A stretch of DNA of 64,000 nucleotides from Bacillus atrophaeus (GTDB lineage Bacteria; Bacillota; Bacilli; Bacillales; Bacillaceae): assembly GCF_001584335.1 (NCBI RefSeq), contig NZ_LSBB01000001.1:930001-994000 (forward strand), in the 5' to 3' direction. The notes beneath the pieces were generated by a model. The model was not told where the DNA came from and did not search any database. It was given only the letters and a program-made list of their open reading frames with translations. Made by a program: the position numbers and the translations under genes. Each line of letters opens with the position of its first letter. Position 1 is the stretch's first letter. Below are positions 7,864 through 16,205 of this stretch, piece by piece.

Positions 7864-7917
7864 TTTGCGGTGTCACGCATAGACTTTTTGCATACTTTTC
7901 GGTGAAAAATAACGCAA
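7864..7917 (+). promoter_or_regulatory. Candidate ComA-binding region upstream of degQ
   Basis: TTGCGG at 7865-7870, four bases, then ACGCAT at 7875-7880 resembles the ComA box TTGCGG-N4-CCGCAA. Further half-site-like elements, TTTCGG near 7896 and CGCAAA near 7913, lie closer to the promoter. ComA is known to activate degQ in B. subtilis through the region just upstream of the promoter. The rest of the 459-nt gap 7551-8009 holds no gene. Confidence 0.5.
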
Positions 7918-7942
7918 AACCGTTTACACTATTAATAACAGA

Positions 7943-7971
7943 TCAAATACCTAGGACTCGTTCACCATACA
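7943..7971 (+). promoter_or_regulatory. Probable degQ promoter with non-consensus -10
   Basis: CATACA at 7966-7971 with TCAAAT 17 bp upstream fits the weak, activator-dependent degQ promoter of B. subtilis. The C at 7966 is the base whose change to T creates the up-promoter degQ36(Hy) in the laboratory literature as I recall it, so this strain has the low-expression form. Confidence 0.45.
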
Positions 7972-8009
7972 CAATTCATTGATCTTTCAAAAAAAGGAGT
8001 GTGGAAACG

Positions 8010-8153
8010 GTGGAAAAGAAAAAACTTGAAGAAGTAAAACAATTATTATTCCGACTCGAACTTGATATCAAAGAAACGACAGATTCATTACGAAACATTA
8101 ACAAAAGCATTGATCAGCTCGATAAATTCACATATGCAATGAAAATTTCGTGA
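8010..8153 (+). CDS. degQ: Degradation enzyme regulator DegQ
   Basis: A 47-residue coiled-coil-like peptide that stimulates phosphotransfer from DegS to DegU and so raises secreted enzymes and other DegU outputs. It is almost identical to B. subtilis DegQ; one extra lysine in MEKKKLEEV makes it 47 rather than 46. The start is GTG 8010, about 10 nt after AAAAAGGAG; an in-frame GTG at 8001 is too close to that site. A strong terminator follows, so degQ is monocistronic. Upstream ComA-like sites link it to the adjacent quorum-sensing genes. Confidence 0.95.
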   Translation: MEKKKLEEVKQLLFRLELDIKETTDSLRNINKSIDQLDKFTYAMKIS

Positions 8154-8181
8154 AAAAGACTTGGAAACAAGTCTTTTTTTT
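8154..8181 (+). terminator. Strong intrinsic terminator after degQ
   Basis: AAAAGACTTG and CAAGTCTTTT form a 10-bp stem with a GAAA loop and a long T run; it separates degQ from comQ. Confidence 0.9.
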
Positions 8182-8303
8182 GTGCTTTCCCATACAATAA
8201 AAGGATAAAGTATTATATGATTGTTAAAAAACGAAAAACCCGCTGTCCAACCTGGGCGCCATTTAGTAAAATGGAATGGGAGGGGGAAGTCGTTATTGAG
8301 CAA

Positions 8304-9197
8304 ATGTGTTTAGATACTACTCTGATCAAGATGAAAATGAAGGAGATTGTAAGCCAAAAGATATTTAATGAGGATTTGAATCGATATCTTCAAAATTTTA
8401 TTGAATCCAAAGGTACGTTTGAGTTTGCTGAATTGGCTTTTCATCATTATCAAGCTTTCAATGGACAGGACGAGAAGGCAATTGAACTGTTAGCTGCCGG
8501 AATTGAATTGTTAATATTGTCATTTGATATTTATGATGACTTAGAGGATAGAGATAACTTAAATGCTGAATGGATGAAGATAGACTTGCCTATTTCTTTA
8601 AATTCAGTGACTGCTCTTTATACGCTAAGTATACAAATTATGAGTCAATCCAGTCATGATCCTCAATTTTCACAAGAGATATTGAATTTTGCATTAAAAT
8701 CTATTCAAGGCCAGCATGATGACATCGTTAATGCTCCGCAAACAGAAGAAGAATGTCTTGAAATGATTAAAAATAAATCGGGTTCGCTAACAGCACTGCC
8801 ATGTGTTATGGGAGTAATGCTTGCGACTGGAAAAATCGATCCAATCGTTGTGTCTTATTCTTATGAGCTCGGCATTATTTCACAAATCGAAAATGATTAC
8901 CAAGGTTTATTTTACTTAAATAACGATTTTGTTCAGAAAAAAAATACATTGGCATACTTATATTTGAATAAGCGTTTTAATGAAGAATCAGTAGAACTTC
9001 TGCGTTTATATGAAAATCCAGATGTGTTTGTTTCAATGAATACTAAAATTTTAAAACAAAAATTAACTGAAGCCGGAGTAATACAATATTTACTTGTGAT
9101 GAAACATTTATCTCTTCAGAAAATTAAAAAAGAAATTTCGCATTTGAAATTAGAAAATTATAAAATACAAAAATTGTTGTCAGTTATGATCAAATAA
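8304..9197 (+). CDS. comQ: ComX isoprenyltransferase ComQ
   Basis: Polyprenyl-synthase-fold enzyme that attaches an isoprenyl group to a tryptophan of pre-ComX and is needed for its processing. The first aspartate-rich motif is DDLED (residues 78-82 from this start), preceded by LSFDIY; a second acidic motif, IENDY, lies near 217-221. The sequence is divergent, as expected for a pherotype-specific gene. The start is uncertain: ATG 8304 is used here, but its distance from GGGAGGGGG (8279-8287) is long; ATG 8331 or 8337 would give MKEIVSQKIF, the N-terminus of B. subtilis ComQ. The coding sequence is AT-rich compared with flanking genes. Confidence 0.85.
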   Translation: MCLDTTLIKMKMKEIVSQKIFNEDLNRYLQNFIESKGTFEFAELAFHHYQAFNGQDEKAIELLAAGIELLILSFDIYDDLEDRDNLNAEWMKIDLPISLNSVTALYTLSIQIMSQSSHDPQFSQEILNFALKSIQGQHDDIVNAPQTEEECLEMIKNKSGSLTALPCVMGVMLATGKIDPIVVSYSYELGIISQIENDYQGLFYLNNDFVQKKNTLAYLYLNKRFNEESVELLRLYENPDVFVSMNTKILKQKLTEAGVIQYLLVMKHLSLQKIKKEISHLKLENYKIQKLLSVMIK

Positions 9198-9212
9198 AGG
9201 AGGGGATATAAT

Positions 9213-9374
9213 ATGCAAGAAATGGTTGGATATTTAGTTAGATACCCACATGTTTTAAGAGAAGTTATGGAAGGCAATGCATGTCTATTGGGTGTGGATA
9301 AAGATCAAATTGAAAGTATTATAAACGGTTTTAAAGGCTTTGAAATTTATTCAAATGTCGATTGGAAGTACTGA
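9213..9374 (+). CDS. comX: Competence pheromone precursor ComX
   Basis: A 53-residue precursor of the extracellular quorum-sensing pheromone. The leader (MQEMVGYLVRYPHVLREV) resembles other ComX precursors, and the C-terminus NVDWKY carries the single tryptophan W51 that ComQ should prenylate. The ending DWKY resembles that of the RO-H-1 pherotype peptide as I remember it. AAAGGAGGGG precedes the ATG at good spacing, 15 nt after comQ, and comP starts 7 nt after its stop. The small size means it is easily missed by gene finders. Confidence 0.92.
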   Translation: MQEMVGYLVRYPHVLREVMEGNACLLGVDKDQIESIINGFKGFEIYSNVDWKY

Positions 9375-9381
9375 GGCTTAA

Positions 9382-11676
9382 ATGAAGGCTAGATATAATA
9401 AAATTTCTATTCTGTTAGTTTTGATGAGCTTGGTATATGTAATATATTTAACTTATATTAGTAATAATAATTTGTTAGTTGGAGCATCTGTTTCTAAAAA
9501 TAAAAAAAGTGACGTTGTAATCACGAATGTAGAAGATTATACAATGGCTTATTACAGCGGTATACAAAAAGGCGATATTGTAAAACGTATTAATAATAGC
9601 AATATAAATCCAAATGAAATAAAAATGAATAAACTGAAAAATGTGAGCTCAATGATTGTGGAGAGAGATGGCAAGAATGTTGAGCTTAAGCTGACTTTAT
9701 TAAATGATAAGAATTTTTCTACCTATTTAATACCATTAATATTTTATGCTGTTTGTTTATTTTGTTGTTTATTTATATTGAAAATAAATGAATCAAAGAA
9801 TTTACTATCGGCTTTAATATTAATCGTTTTTCTATTATCAGCCTCTATTGCATTTATAAGTGCGGGAGGATCTACTAAGGGAGATTTACTTAGCAGATGT
9901 ATGATGGTATTAACATTAATATCTGTGCCGCTTAACTATCTTCTCTTTCTTTATCAATATTTTAAAGAGTTAGGCACTATATTATTTAGTAAAAAAGTTT
10001 TTATTTTGTATTTGATTCCTGCAATAAATGTAGTATGTGAACTGTTTCGTTCTTATCTTTTTTTCAGAGATTATGTGCCTAAACTAAATCTACTTTCGTT
10101 TTTTATTTTATTCATAATAGTAGGTATTTATTTCGTTCTTATTTTAATGAAAAATAAAGATACTGAACAAGCACATATTATAAAAATTCTTGCGATAATT
10201 AATATCTTTTCATTTTCGCCGTTCTTGTGTTTATATCTGATACCTTATGTTTTCTTAAATGCGCATTATGTTTCTTCATTTTTATCTGCTTCATTTATGT
10301 TGCTTATACCATTTTCTTTGGTTTATCAATTTATGACAAATAAAATTTATAATATTGATTTTATTTTAAGCAGATTAAAATACTATGGTTTTTTAGCTCT
10401 AACTCCAACAATTATTCTAATTTCTACAATCGAGTTATTTCGTAGCCCGGAAAGTGATTATTATAATATTAAACTAACTTTGTTAATTTACATTATTATG
10501 CTTGCAGTTTTTTATTATAAAGAAGTGCTGGATTTTAGGTTTAGATTAAAAAGGGTCTCTGAAAAGTTTAATTATTAAGACAGTGTATATAAATTTACAC
10601 AACTAATTAGAGACTCATCTTCTGTAACGCAGGTATTTGGAGAACTAAAAACTACCATTCTTGAGGTTTTACTTGTAAGCCGAGCCCATATATATGAAGT
10701 TACATTTGATGGGAATATAAAACCATACGAGGAAGTAAACTTACATTCATATCATGATATCTATCAAAAACAATTTAGTAAAGTAATATCTGAAATTGGG
10801 AAAATCGTTGAATTTAATAACGGTTTTGTCATGAAGATAGGTGAGCGCGGTGGTAAATCATTTGTTATACTTTGCTTATCTAAAATGAATACTCCCCGTC
10901 TCACGCTTGAAGAAATTTCTTGGCTTAAAACATTGGCTTTTTATACAAATGTCTCGATTGAAAACGTCATGAAAATTGAAGAACTGATGAGTCATTTAGA
11001 AGAAATAAAACAACAAGAATCAAACCCAGTCTGGCTCAAAAAACTGATGTACACTATCGAAGAAAAACAACGATCCGACCTGGCGCGTGACCTCCATGAC
11101 TCCGTTCTTCAGGATTTGATCTCCTTAAAACGGCAATGCGAGCTGTTTCTTGCTGATTTTAAGAAGGAAGATCCTTGTAAGAATGAGGTGCAGGACAAGC
11201 TGGTGCAAATGAATCAGCAGATGTCTGATGTGATTTTGATGACGAGGGAGACGTGCCATGAATTGCGGCCGCAGCTCTTGTATGATTTGGGATTGGTAAA
11301 GGCGCTGTCAAAGCTTGTTGCGCAGCAGCAGGAAAGCGCGCCGTTTCATATTCGGCTGAATACGGGAAGGTTTACGGCATCGCTCGATCTGGATTCTCAG
11401 CTGAATTTGTACCGGATTATTCAAGAGTTTTTATCAAATGCCATGAAGCATTCCCAAGCCGGCGAGGTGCTGATTATGCTGATCAGTTTTCAAAATAAAA
11501 TCGTTCTTCATTATGAGGATGACGGCGTTGGCTTTGATAAGGAAAAATTGAATGAACAATCGATGAGTATGGGGCTTTCAGGCATTAAAGAGCGGGTTCG
11601 TGCGTTAGACGGGCATCTTCGGATCGATACAAGCGTAGGAAATGGATTGCGAGCCGATATTGAAATGGAATTGTAA
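9382..11676 (+). pseudogene. comP: comP, pheromone-sensing histidine kinase, interrupted by one in-frame stop
   Basis: Membrane sensor kinase that binds ComX and phosphorylates ComA. Read through, the frame encodes 764 residues, about the length of B. subtilis ComP. The first part (9382-10575) has eight or more membrane segments and a PDZ-like loop near residues 45-115. Codon 399 is TAA (10576-10578) in the context KFNY-stop-DS, where relatives have glutamine, so CAA to TAA is the simplest change. The frame then stays open to 11676 with the dimerisation/phospho-histidine box (RDLHDS, H572) and the ATPase domain. An internal ATG at 10831 could give a 281-residue soluble kinase fragment. Signalling by full-length ComP should be lost unless the stop is read through or is a sequencing error. 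Confidence 0.85.
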
Positions 11677-11694
11677 TGGATTTATAACGGAATC

Positions 11695-11720
11695 GACTTG
11701 GCACAAGCCAAGTCTTTTTT
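11695..11720 (+). terminator. Terminator-like hairpin between comP and comA
   Basis: GACTTGGC and GCCAAGTC form a perfect 8-bp stem with an ACAA loop and six T's. It lies inside the presumed comQXPA transcript and would attenuate comA, or comA has extra promoters. Confidence 0.8.
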
Positions 11721-11756
11721 ATAAAATGGAAATGAATGAGTAAAAGGGAGGAAAAC

Positions 11757-12398
11757 ATGAAAAAGATACTTGTGATTGATGACCATCCGGCTGTCATGGA
11801 AGGCACCAAGACAATTCTGGAAACAGATGCAAATCTTTCTGTCGATTGTCTCAGTCCTGATGCCAGTGAACATTTTGTTCATAATCATGATTTTGCGGCT
11901 TATGATCTCATCTTAATGGATTTAAATCTAGGTGAAATCAACGGGATGGAGCTTTCTAAAAAGATTTTAAAAGAGAATCCTCTCTGCAAAATCATTGTTT
12001 ATACCGGCTATGAAGTGGAGGATTATTTTGAGGAGGCCATTCGTGCGGGGCTGCACGGCGCGATCAGCAAGACCGAATCAAAAGAAAAGATTACGCAATA
12101 CATATATCATGTGCTCAATGATGAAATTTTAGTGGATTTTTCTTATTTTAAACAGTTGGTCACTCATCAAAAAACAAAACCTGCTGCCGCTTCGCAAAAT
12201 GATCAAGATGTTCTGACGCCAAGAGAATGTCTTATTCTTCAAGAGGTAGAAAAGGGATTTACCAATCAGGAAATAGCTGACGCGCTCCATCTGAGCAAGC
12301 GTTCGATTGAATACAGCCTGACGTCCATTTTCAACAAACTGAACGTCGGTTCCCGGACGGAAGCGGTACTGATCGCAAAATCGGATGGCGTACTTTAA
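11757..12398 (+). CDS. comA: Response regulator ComA
   Basis: NarL/LuxR-type transcription activator of srfA, degQ, the rap genes and others. The 213-residue protein has a receiver domain (residues 1-120) with acidic pair D8-D9, phospho-acceptor D55 (LILMDLNLG), T-loop threonine and lysine (SKTESKEK), and a C-terminal LuxR helix-turn-helix (about 145-205; LTPRECLILQEVEKGFTNQE). It is near-identical to B. subtilis ComA apart from one residue fewer in LGEING. The ATG at 11757 follows GGGAGGAAAA. The gene is intact although its kinase comP is not. Confidence 0.95.
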   Translation: MKKILVIDDHPAVMEGTKTILETDANLSVDCLSPDASEHFVHNHDFAAYDLILMDLNLGEINGMELSKKILKENPLCKIIVYTGYEVEDYFEEAIRAGLHGAISKTESKEKITQYIYHVLNDEILVDFSYFKQLVTHQKTKPAAASQNDQDVLTPRECLILQEVEKGFTNQEIADALHLSKRSIEYSLTSIFNKLNVGSRTEAVLIAKSDGVL

Positions 12399-12415
12399 AA
12401 AAGGGAGTTAACGTA

Positions 12416-12796
12416 ATGGATATGAAACATACATTGCTTGAAGCGCTGGGCATTGAGATTACGGAGAGCACGGCGGAGAGGTGTGTTTGCATAATGCCCG
12501 TTGACCATCGTACGGTGCAGCCGTTTGGCTACCTGCATGGAGGTGCGTCAGCCGCACTGGCGGAAACAGCGGCAAGCGTGGGAGCACAGCATTTGATCGA
12601 CCAAGATACTCAGGCATGTGTGGGTCTGGAGATTAATGCGAATCATTTGAAAGCTGTAAACAAAGGAACGGTGAAAGCGATAGCTGAGCCCGTTCATAAA
12701 GGCAGAACGACAATTGTGTACGTCATCAACATTTATGATGACGAGGAGAGACTCATTTGTATCTCCCGATGCACGATGGCTGTCATTACGAAATAG
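12416..12796 (+). CDS. yuxO: Hotdog-fold thioesterase YuxO
   Basis: A 126-residue single-domain hotdog protein of the PaaI/EntH-type acyl-CoA thioesterase family. The family motif FGYLHGG (residues 37-43) is followed by the expected catalytic acid in LAETAAS. It begins 17 nt after comA with AAAGGGAG upstream and is probably cotranscribed. Orthologues are often annotated as 1,4-dihydroxy-2-naphthoyl-CoA hydrolase (menaquinone pathway); the substrate cannot be fixed from sequence. Confidence 0.85.
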   Translation: MDMKHTLLEALGIEITESTAERCVCIMPVDHRTVQPFGYLHGGASAALAETAASVGAQHLIDQDTQACVGLEINANHLKAVNKGTVKAIAEPVHKGRTTIVYVINIYDDEERLICISRCTMAVITK

Positions 12797-12798
12797 AA

Positions 12799-12836
12799 AA
12801 ACAGCCGGAACTCTGCCAGTCCGGCTGCTCACTTTT
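12799..12836. terminator. Bidirectional terminator between yuxO and mrpG
   Basis: CAGCCGGA and TCCGGCTG form a stem with A's to the left and CTCACTTTT to the right; it serves the convergent comA-yuxO and mrp transcripts. Confidence 0.75.
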
Positions 12837-13209
12837 ATAAGTATGAATCCTCTTTTCGTTTAATCACAAAGTTCCTGATTCCCTCGTAATCATCCTGCAC
12901 ACTTCTTTTATCCAGCTTGACGCCCGAATTATACGCGGCACGGCAGATTAAGTGTCCGCCGACAGGCGCTGTGATAAAGATGAATAAAATGCCGAGCAGA
13001 ATTTTAATCGATATTTCTCCCGTTATAAACCACAAAAAGAAAAATACTCCTAGCAAAATCACATTCACACCGAGTGTCGATCCTTTTGAGGCGGCATGGG
13101 ACCGCGTATACATATCCGGCAGCCGGAGCGTCCCGAAGGAAGCGACAAGACAGATGAGAGATCCCATAAGAATAAAGATGGCCACAATCCATTCAGCGAT
13201 CTCGATCAT
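12835..13209 (-). CDS. mrpG: Mrp Na+/H+ antiporter subunit G
   Basis: A 124-residue subunit of the hetero-oligomeric Mrp (Mnh/Sha) monovalent cation/proton antiporter. Three membrane segments are followed by a soluble tail; the family motif [14 protein letters not shown] is at about residues 26-39. It is the last gene of the operon, overlapping mrpF by 17 nt. The complex confers Na+ and alkali tolerance and, in B. subtilis, Na+ resistance needed for sporulation. Confidence 0.93.
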   Translation of the reverse strand: MIEIAEWIVAIFILMGSLICLVASFGTLRLPDMYTRSHAASKGSTLGVNVILLGVFFFLWFITGEISIKILLGILFIFITAPVGGHLICRAAYNSGVKLDKRSVQDDYEGIRNFVIKRKEDSYL

Positions 13210-13477
13210 TTTCGATAATCTCCCCTTTTTCCAAGAATTTAGAAAATGCGATTGTTCCGATAAAAGACAGAATGCCTAATAGCAAAATAATATCCAAAAA
13301 CACGCTCGTGCGCAGCAAAATGGAGACGAGCGCCGTAATGGCAATCAGGTTGATGCCGATTGCATCAAGCGCAATCACCCGGTCTGGCACAGACGGCCCT
13401 TTGATGACCCGGATGACATAAAGAAGAGTCGAAACCGCCATAATGCCGAGTGAAATCTGAAGAATGACAGTAAGCAT
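13193..13477 (-). CDS. mrpF: Mrp Na+/H+ antiporter subunit F
   Basis: A 94-residue protein with three predicted membrane helices and the family motif [17 protein letters not shown] (residues 25-41), which contains the conserved acidic residues. In B. subtilis MrpF has also been linked to cholate efflux. It overlaps mrpE by one base and mrpG by 17. Confidence 0.93.
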   Translation of the reverse strand: MLTVILQISLGIMAVSTLLYVIRVIKGPSVPDRVIALDAIGINLIAITALVSILLRTSVFLDIILLLGILSFIGTIAFSKFLEKGEIIENDRDR

Positions 13478-13953
13478 CAGCGGCTCACCTCCTGAATTGC
13501 TTTTTCAAAAGAAACGCGGATGTCGTGTATCGCTTTTTCAGCATCTTCGATATCCATCGCATGGATATAAAGAATGTCTCCATCATCGGAAATATCCATC
13601 ACAAGTGTACCCGGCGTTAAGGTAATAAGCAGAGAAAGCAAAGTGATCTCCCAATCCTCCGTTAACTCTGTTTTAAACGCGAATATCCCAGGCCGTATGT
13701 TGAGTTTCGGCTTTATAATCGTTTTTAACACACTGACATTGGCAAGGTACAATTCTTTTATGAATATCAGAACGAGTTTGATGACAGCCCACAGCTTCCA
13801 CAGGTAGAATGGGTGGGCAAAGAAGCGCCTGAAGAAAAAGAGCGACACCATGCCTAACACAAACCCCGTTACGAAGCTGACGGCGCTCGCATCATTACTT
13901 AGCAGCATCCAGCAAAAAGCGAGAAGAACATTTAATAAAAGTTGAAAAGCCAT
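13477..13953 (-). CDS. mrpE: Mrp Na+/H+ antiporter subunit E
   Basis: A 158-residue subunit: two or three N-terminal membrane segments, then a soluble C-terminal domain containing LTPGTLVMDISDD, typical of MnhE/MrpE. Only 5 nt separate it from mrpD. It is needed for assembly or stability of the complex. Confidence 0.93.
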   Translation of the reverse strand: MAFQLLLNVLLAFCWMLLSNDASAVSFVTGFVLGMVSLFFFRRFFAHPFYLWKLWAVIKLVLIFIKELYLANVSVLKTIIKPKLNIRPGIFAFKTELTEDWEITLLSLLITLTPGTLVMDISDDGDILYIHAMDIEDAEKAIHDIRVSFEKAIQEVSR

Positions 13954-13958
13954 GCCAT

Positions 13959-15440
13959 CTACTCCTTCAAAACAGCTTCAATATATTTTTCCGGATTCAG
14001 TAATGTTTCTGCCGCCTGGTTGACGTAAGGTGACACATACTCTGTTCCGAGTCCGAAAAGAAGGGACAATAGGAGGAATACCGCTGCCGGATAAAGCAGT
14101 CCCTTTGCTGTTCGTTTTTCCTGATTTGGCGTTTCTTTTTCTTCTCCCCAAAAAGCATACATGAAGATTTTCAGGACCGAGTACAGAACGAGCAGGCTGG
14201 ACAATAAGACCAGTATGGATATCACAAATTCCCCTTGGGCAAAACCGCCTTCCGCAATTTTAAACTTACCGACAAACCCGCTGAACGGCGGGATTCCCGC
14301 GAGAGAGACAGCGGATATTAAAAACATCCAGCCGAGAACCGGATACCTCTTAATCAGTCCGCTCATTTTATGAAGGCTGGCCGTGCCTGTCAGCGTGATC
14401 AGCGTGCCCGCCAGCATAAATAACGCGCCTTTAATCAACATATCGTGGATTAAGTAGTAAATCGCGCCTTGAATCGAAGCGGGTGTATTGACCGCAATCC
14501 CAAATAAAATGACGCCAACCGCCGTAATAATATTATAAATGACAATTTTCATCACATCAGAATAGGCGATTGAGCCGATGACCCCGAATAAAATCGTAAG
14601 AGCCGCAAGCCACATCATGAGCTGATGGGTAAATTGGGTATCGTGGATGAAAATGAGCGTAAATACCCTCGTAATGGCATATAAGCCGACCTTTGTCAGC
14701 AAAGCGCCGAACAAAGCGGCAATCGCGGTCGGAGGCGCATAATAAGATCCCGGCAGCCAAAAATAGAATGGGAAGATCCCGCCTTTGAGACCAAACACGA
14801 TGAGAAAAAGAACGCCGATCACAGTAATCAGTCCCGTTTGGCCCGATTCACTGATTTTTACACTCAGATCCGCCATATTTAACGTCCCTGTCACAGCGTA
14901 CAGAAAGCCGACACCGATGACGAAAAGTGCGGATGACACAATGTTAAACACAATATACTTTAACGATTCTCTAAGCTGGATCTTTGTTCCTCCGAGAACG
15001 ATCAGCATATAGGATGCAATAAGCAAAAGCTCAAAAAATACATACATGTTAAATAAATCGCCTGTTAAAAACGCCCCGCTGACACCGGCAAGCAAAAATT
15101 GCACACCGGAATAATAGAATGAGCGCTCCCGTTTTTCGCCGATTGAACGGTACGAATAGAGGACAATCAACAGGCCGATGACGGCTGTTGTTAATACAAG
15201 CAGGCTGGCAAACTGGTCTGCGGCAAGCACAATGCCGTAAGGCGCTTTCCAGCCGCCGAGATTCAGCGTTTGGACCCCTTTTGTAAAAACGGTCTGAACG
15301 AGGATTGCGCTGATGACAATCGCAAGAACAGAAGCCGCCGCGCTGAAGACCCGTGTGAGCATAATGCGCTTGTTCATAAAAATCAGCGCTACTGCCGCCA
15401 GCAGCGGAATAAGAATTGGTAAAATAACAAAATTATTCAT
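13959..15440 (-). CDS. mrpD: Mrp Na+/H+ antiporter subunit D
   Basis: A 493-residue, about 14-helix proton-translocating subunit homologous to the NuoM/NuoN antiporter-like subunits of complex I. The core motif GDLFNMYVFFELLLIASY with its helix-5 glutamate and the lysine-bearing GLKGGIFPFYFWLPGSYYAPPT are present. A start three codons upstream is possible, but GAGGGGA is 10 nt from the ATG used here, and MNNFVILPIL matches the family N-terminus. It overlaps mrpC. Confidence 0.94.
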   Translation of the reverse strand: MNNFVILPILIPLLAAVALIFMNKRIMLTRVFSAAASVLAIVISAILVQTVFTKGVQTLNLGGWKAPYGIVLAADQFASLLVLTTAVIGLLIVLYSYRSIGEKRERSFYYSGVQFLLAGVSGAFLTGDLFNMYVFFELLLIASYMLIVLGGTKIQLRESLKYIVFNIVSSALFVIGVGFLYAVTGTLNMADLSVKISESGQTGLITVIGVLFLIVFGLKGGIFPFYFWLPGSYYAPPTAIAALFGALLTKVGLYAITRVFTLIFIHDTQFTHQLMMWLAALTILFGVIGSIAYSDVMKIVIYNIITAVGVILFGIAVNTPASIQGAIYYLIHDMLIKGALFMLAGTLITLTGTASLHKMSGLIKRYPVLGWMFLISAVSLAGIPPFSGFVGKFKIAEGGFAQGEFVISILVLLSSLLVLYSVLKIFMYAFWGEEKETPNQEKRTAKGLLYPAAVFLLLSLLFGLGTEYVSPYVNQAAETLLNPEKYIEAVLKE

Positions 15441-15774
15441 GTTGATCATTTCCCCTCATTTGATCCATATCATCTGTATGCAATTCCTGATAGGCTCGAA
15501 AGGCCATAACGAGGATAAAGGAGGTAACGCCGAATGAAATGACGATAGCCGTCAAAATCAAGGCTTGCGGAAGCGGATCAACAAATGCCTTCGCATGCTC
15601 GCTTAAAACCGGCGGAGCGCCTTTCTTTAAGCCGCCCATGGTAAGAAGCAGCAAGTGTACGCCATGACTCAAAAGCGCCGTTCCGATAATCACCCGGAGC
15701 AGGCTTTTAGAGAGCAGCAAATAGGTTGCCGCCATAAATATAATTCCGGCAATTACAGCCATTAAGATTTCCAT
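15433..15774 (-). CDS. mrpC: Mrp Na+/H+ antiporter subunit C
   Basis: A 113-residue NuoK-like subunit with three membrane helices. Visible family features are GTALLSHGVHLLLL and DPLPQALILTAIVISFG. It overlaps mrpB by one base and mrpD by a few, consistent with translational coupling. Confidence 0.93.
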   Translation of the reverse strand: MEILMAVIAGIIFMAATYLLLSKSLLRVIIGTALLSHGVHLLLLTMGGLKKGAPPVLSEHAKAFVDPLPQALILTAIVISFGVTSFILVMAFRAYQELHTDDMDQMRGNDQHE

Positions 15775-16205
15775 TATTCTTCCTCTCCAATCGTCTGAAT
15801 AATGGTCATCGTCACACCGACAACAACAAGATAAACACCTAAATCAAACAGCGTGGCTGTCGCCAGTTCAGTTTTGCCGAGAAACGGCAAATGAAAATAC
15901 CCGAACGTATGGGAGAGGAAAGGGGCGCCGAAAACGAAAGCCCCCGCACCTGTTAAAATCGCGATGAGAAGTCCCGTACCCGCCACATAAATGAAATTTA
16001 CCGGCAAAATGGCCTTTACTGTTTTTAAATCGTAGGCCAAGAGTAAAAGGACGATAGAAGACGAGGTAATCAGCCCGCCGACAAATCCTCCGCCAGGCGC
16101 ATTATGCCCTGATAAAAACAAATAGAAAGAGAAAAGCAAAATAATAAAGGATACGAGTTTTGTTACGGTTTGCAATATCATGTCATTTGTCTTCTCTTGG
16201 TTCAA
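15774..16205 (-). CDS. mrpB: Mrp Na+/H+ antiporter subunit B
   Basis: A 143-residue subunit with four membrane helices and the family motif SGHNAPGGGFVGGL (about 37-50). TTG 16205 is chosen as start because GAGGGGA lies 7 nt upstream and the length then equals that of B. subtilis MrpB. It overlaps the end of mrpA by 23 nt. Confidence 0.92.
   Translation of the reverse strand: MNQEKTNDMILQTVTKLVSFIILLFSFYLFLSGHNAPGGGFVGGLITSSSIVLLLLAYDLKTVKAILPVNFIYVAGTGLLIAILTGAGAFVFGAPFLSHTFGYFHLPFLGKTELATATLFDLGVYLVVVGVTMTIIQTIGEEE

Noticed and set aside
10831-11676. Independent 281-residue histidine kinase gene
   Set aside because: It is the in-frame 3' part of comP; no promoter or ribosome binding site precedes ATG 10831. 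It is treated as part of the interrupted comP.
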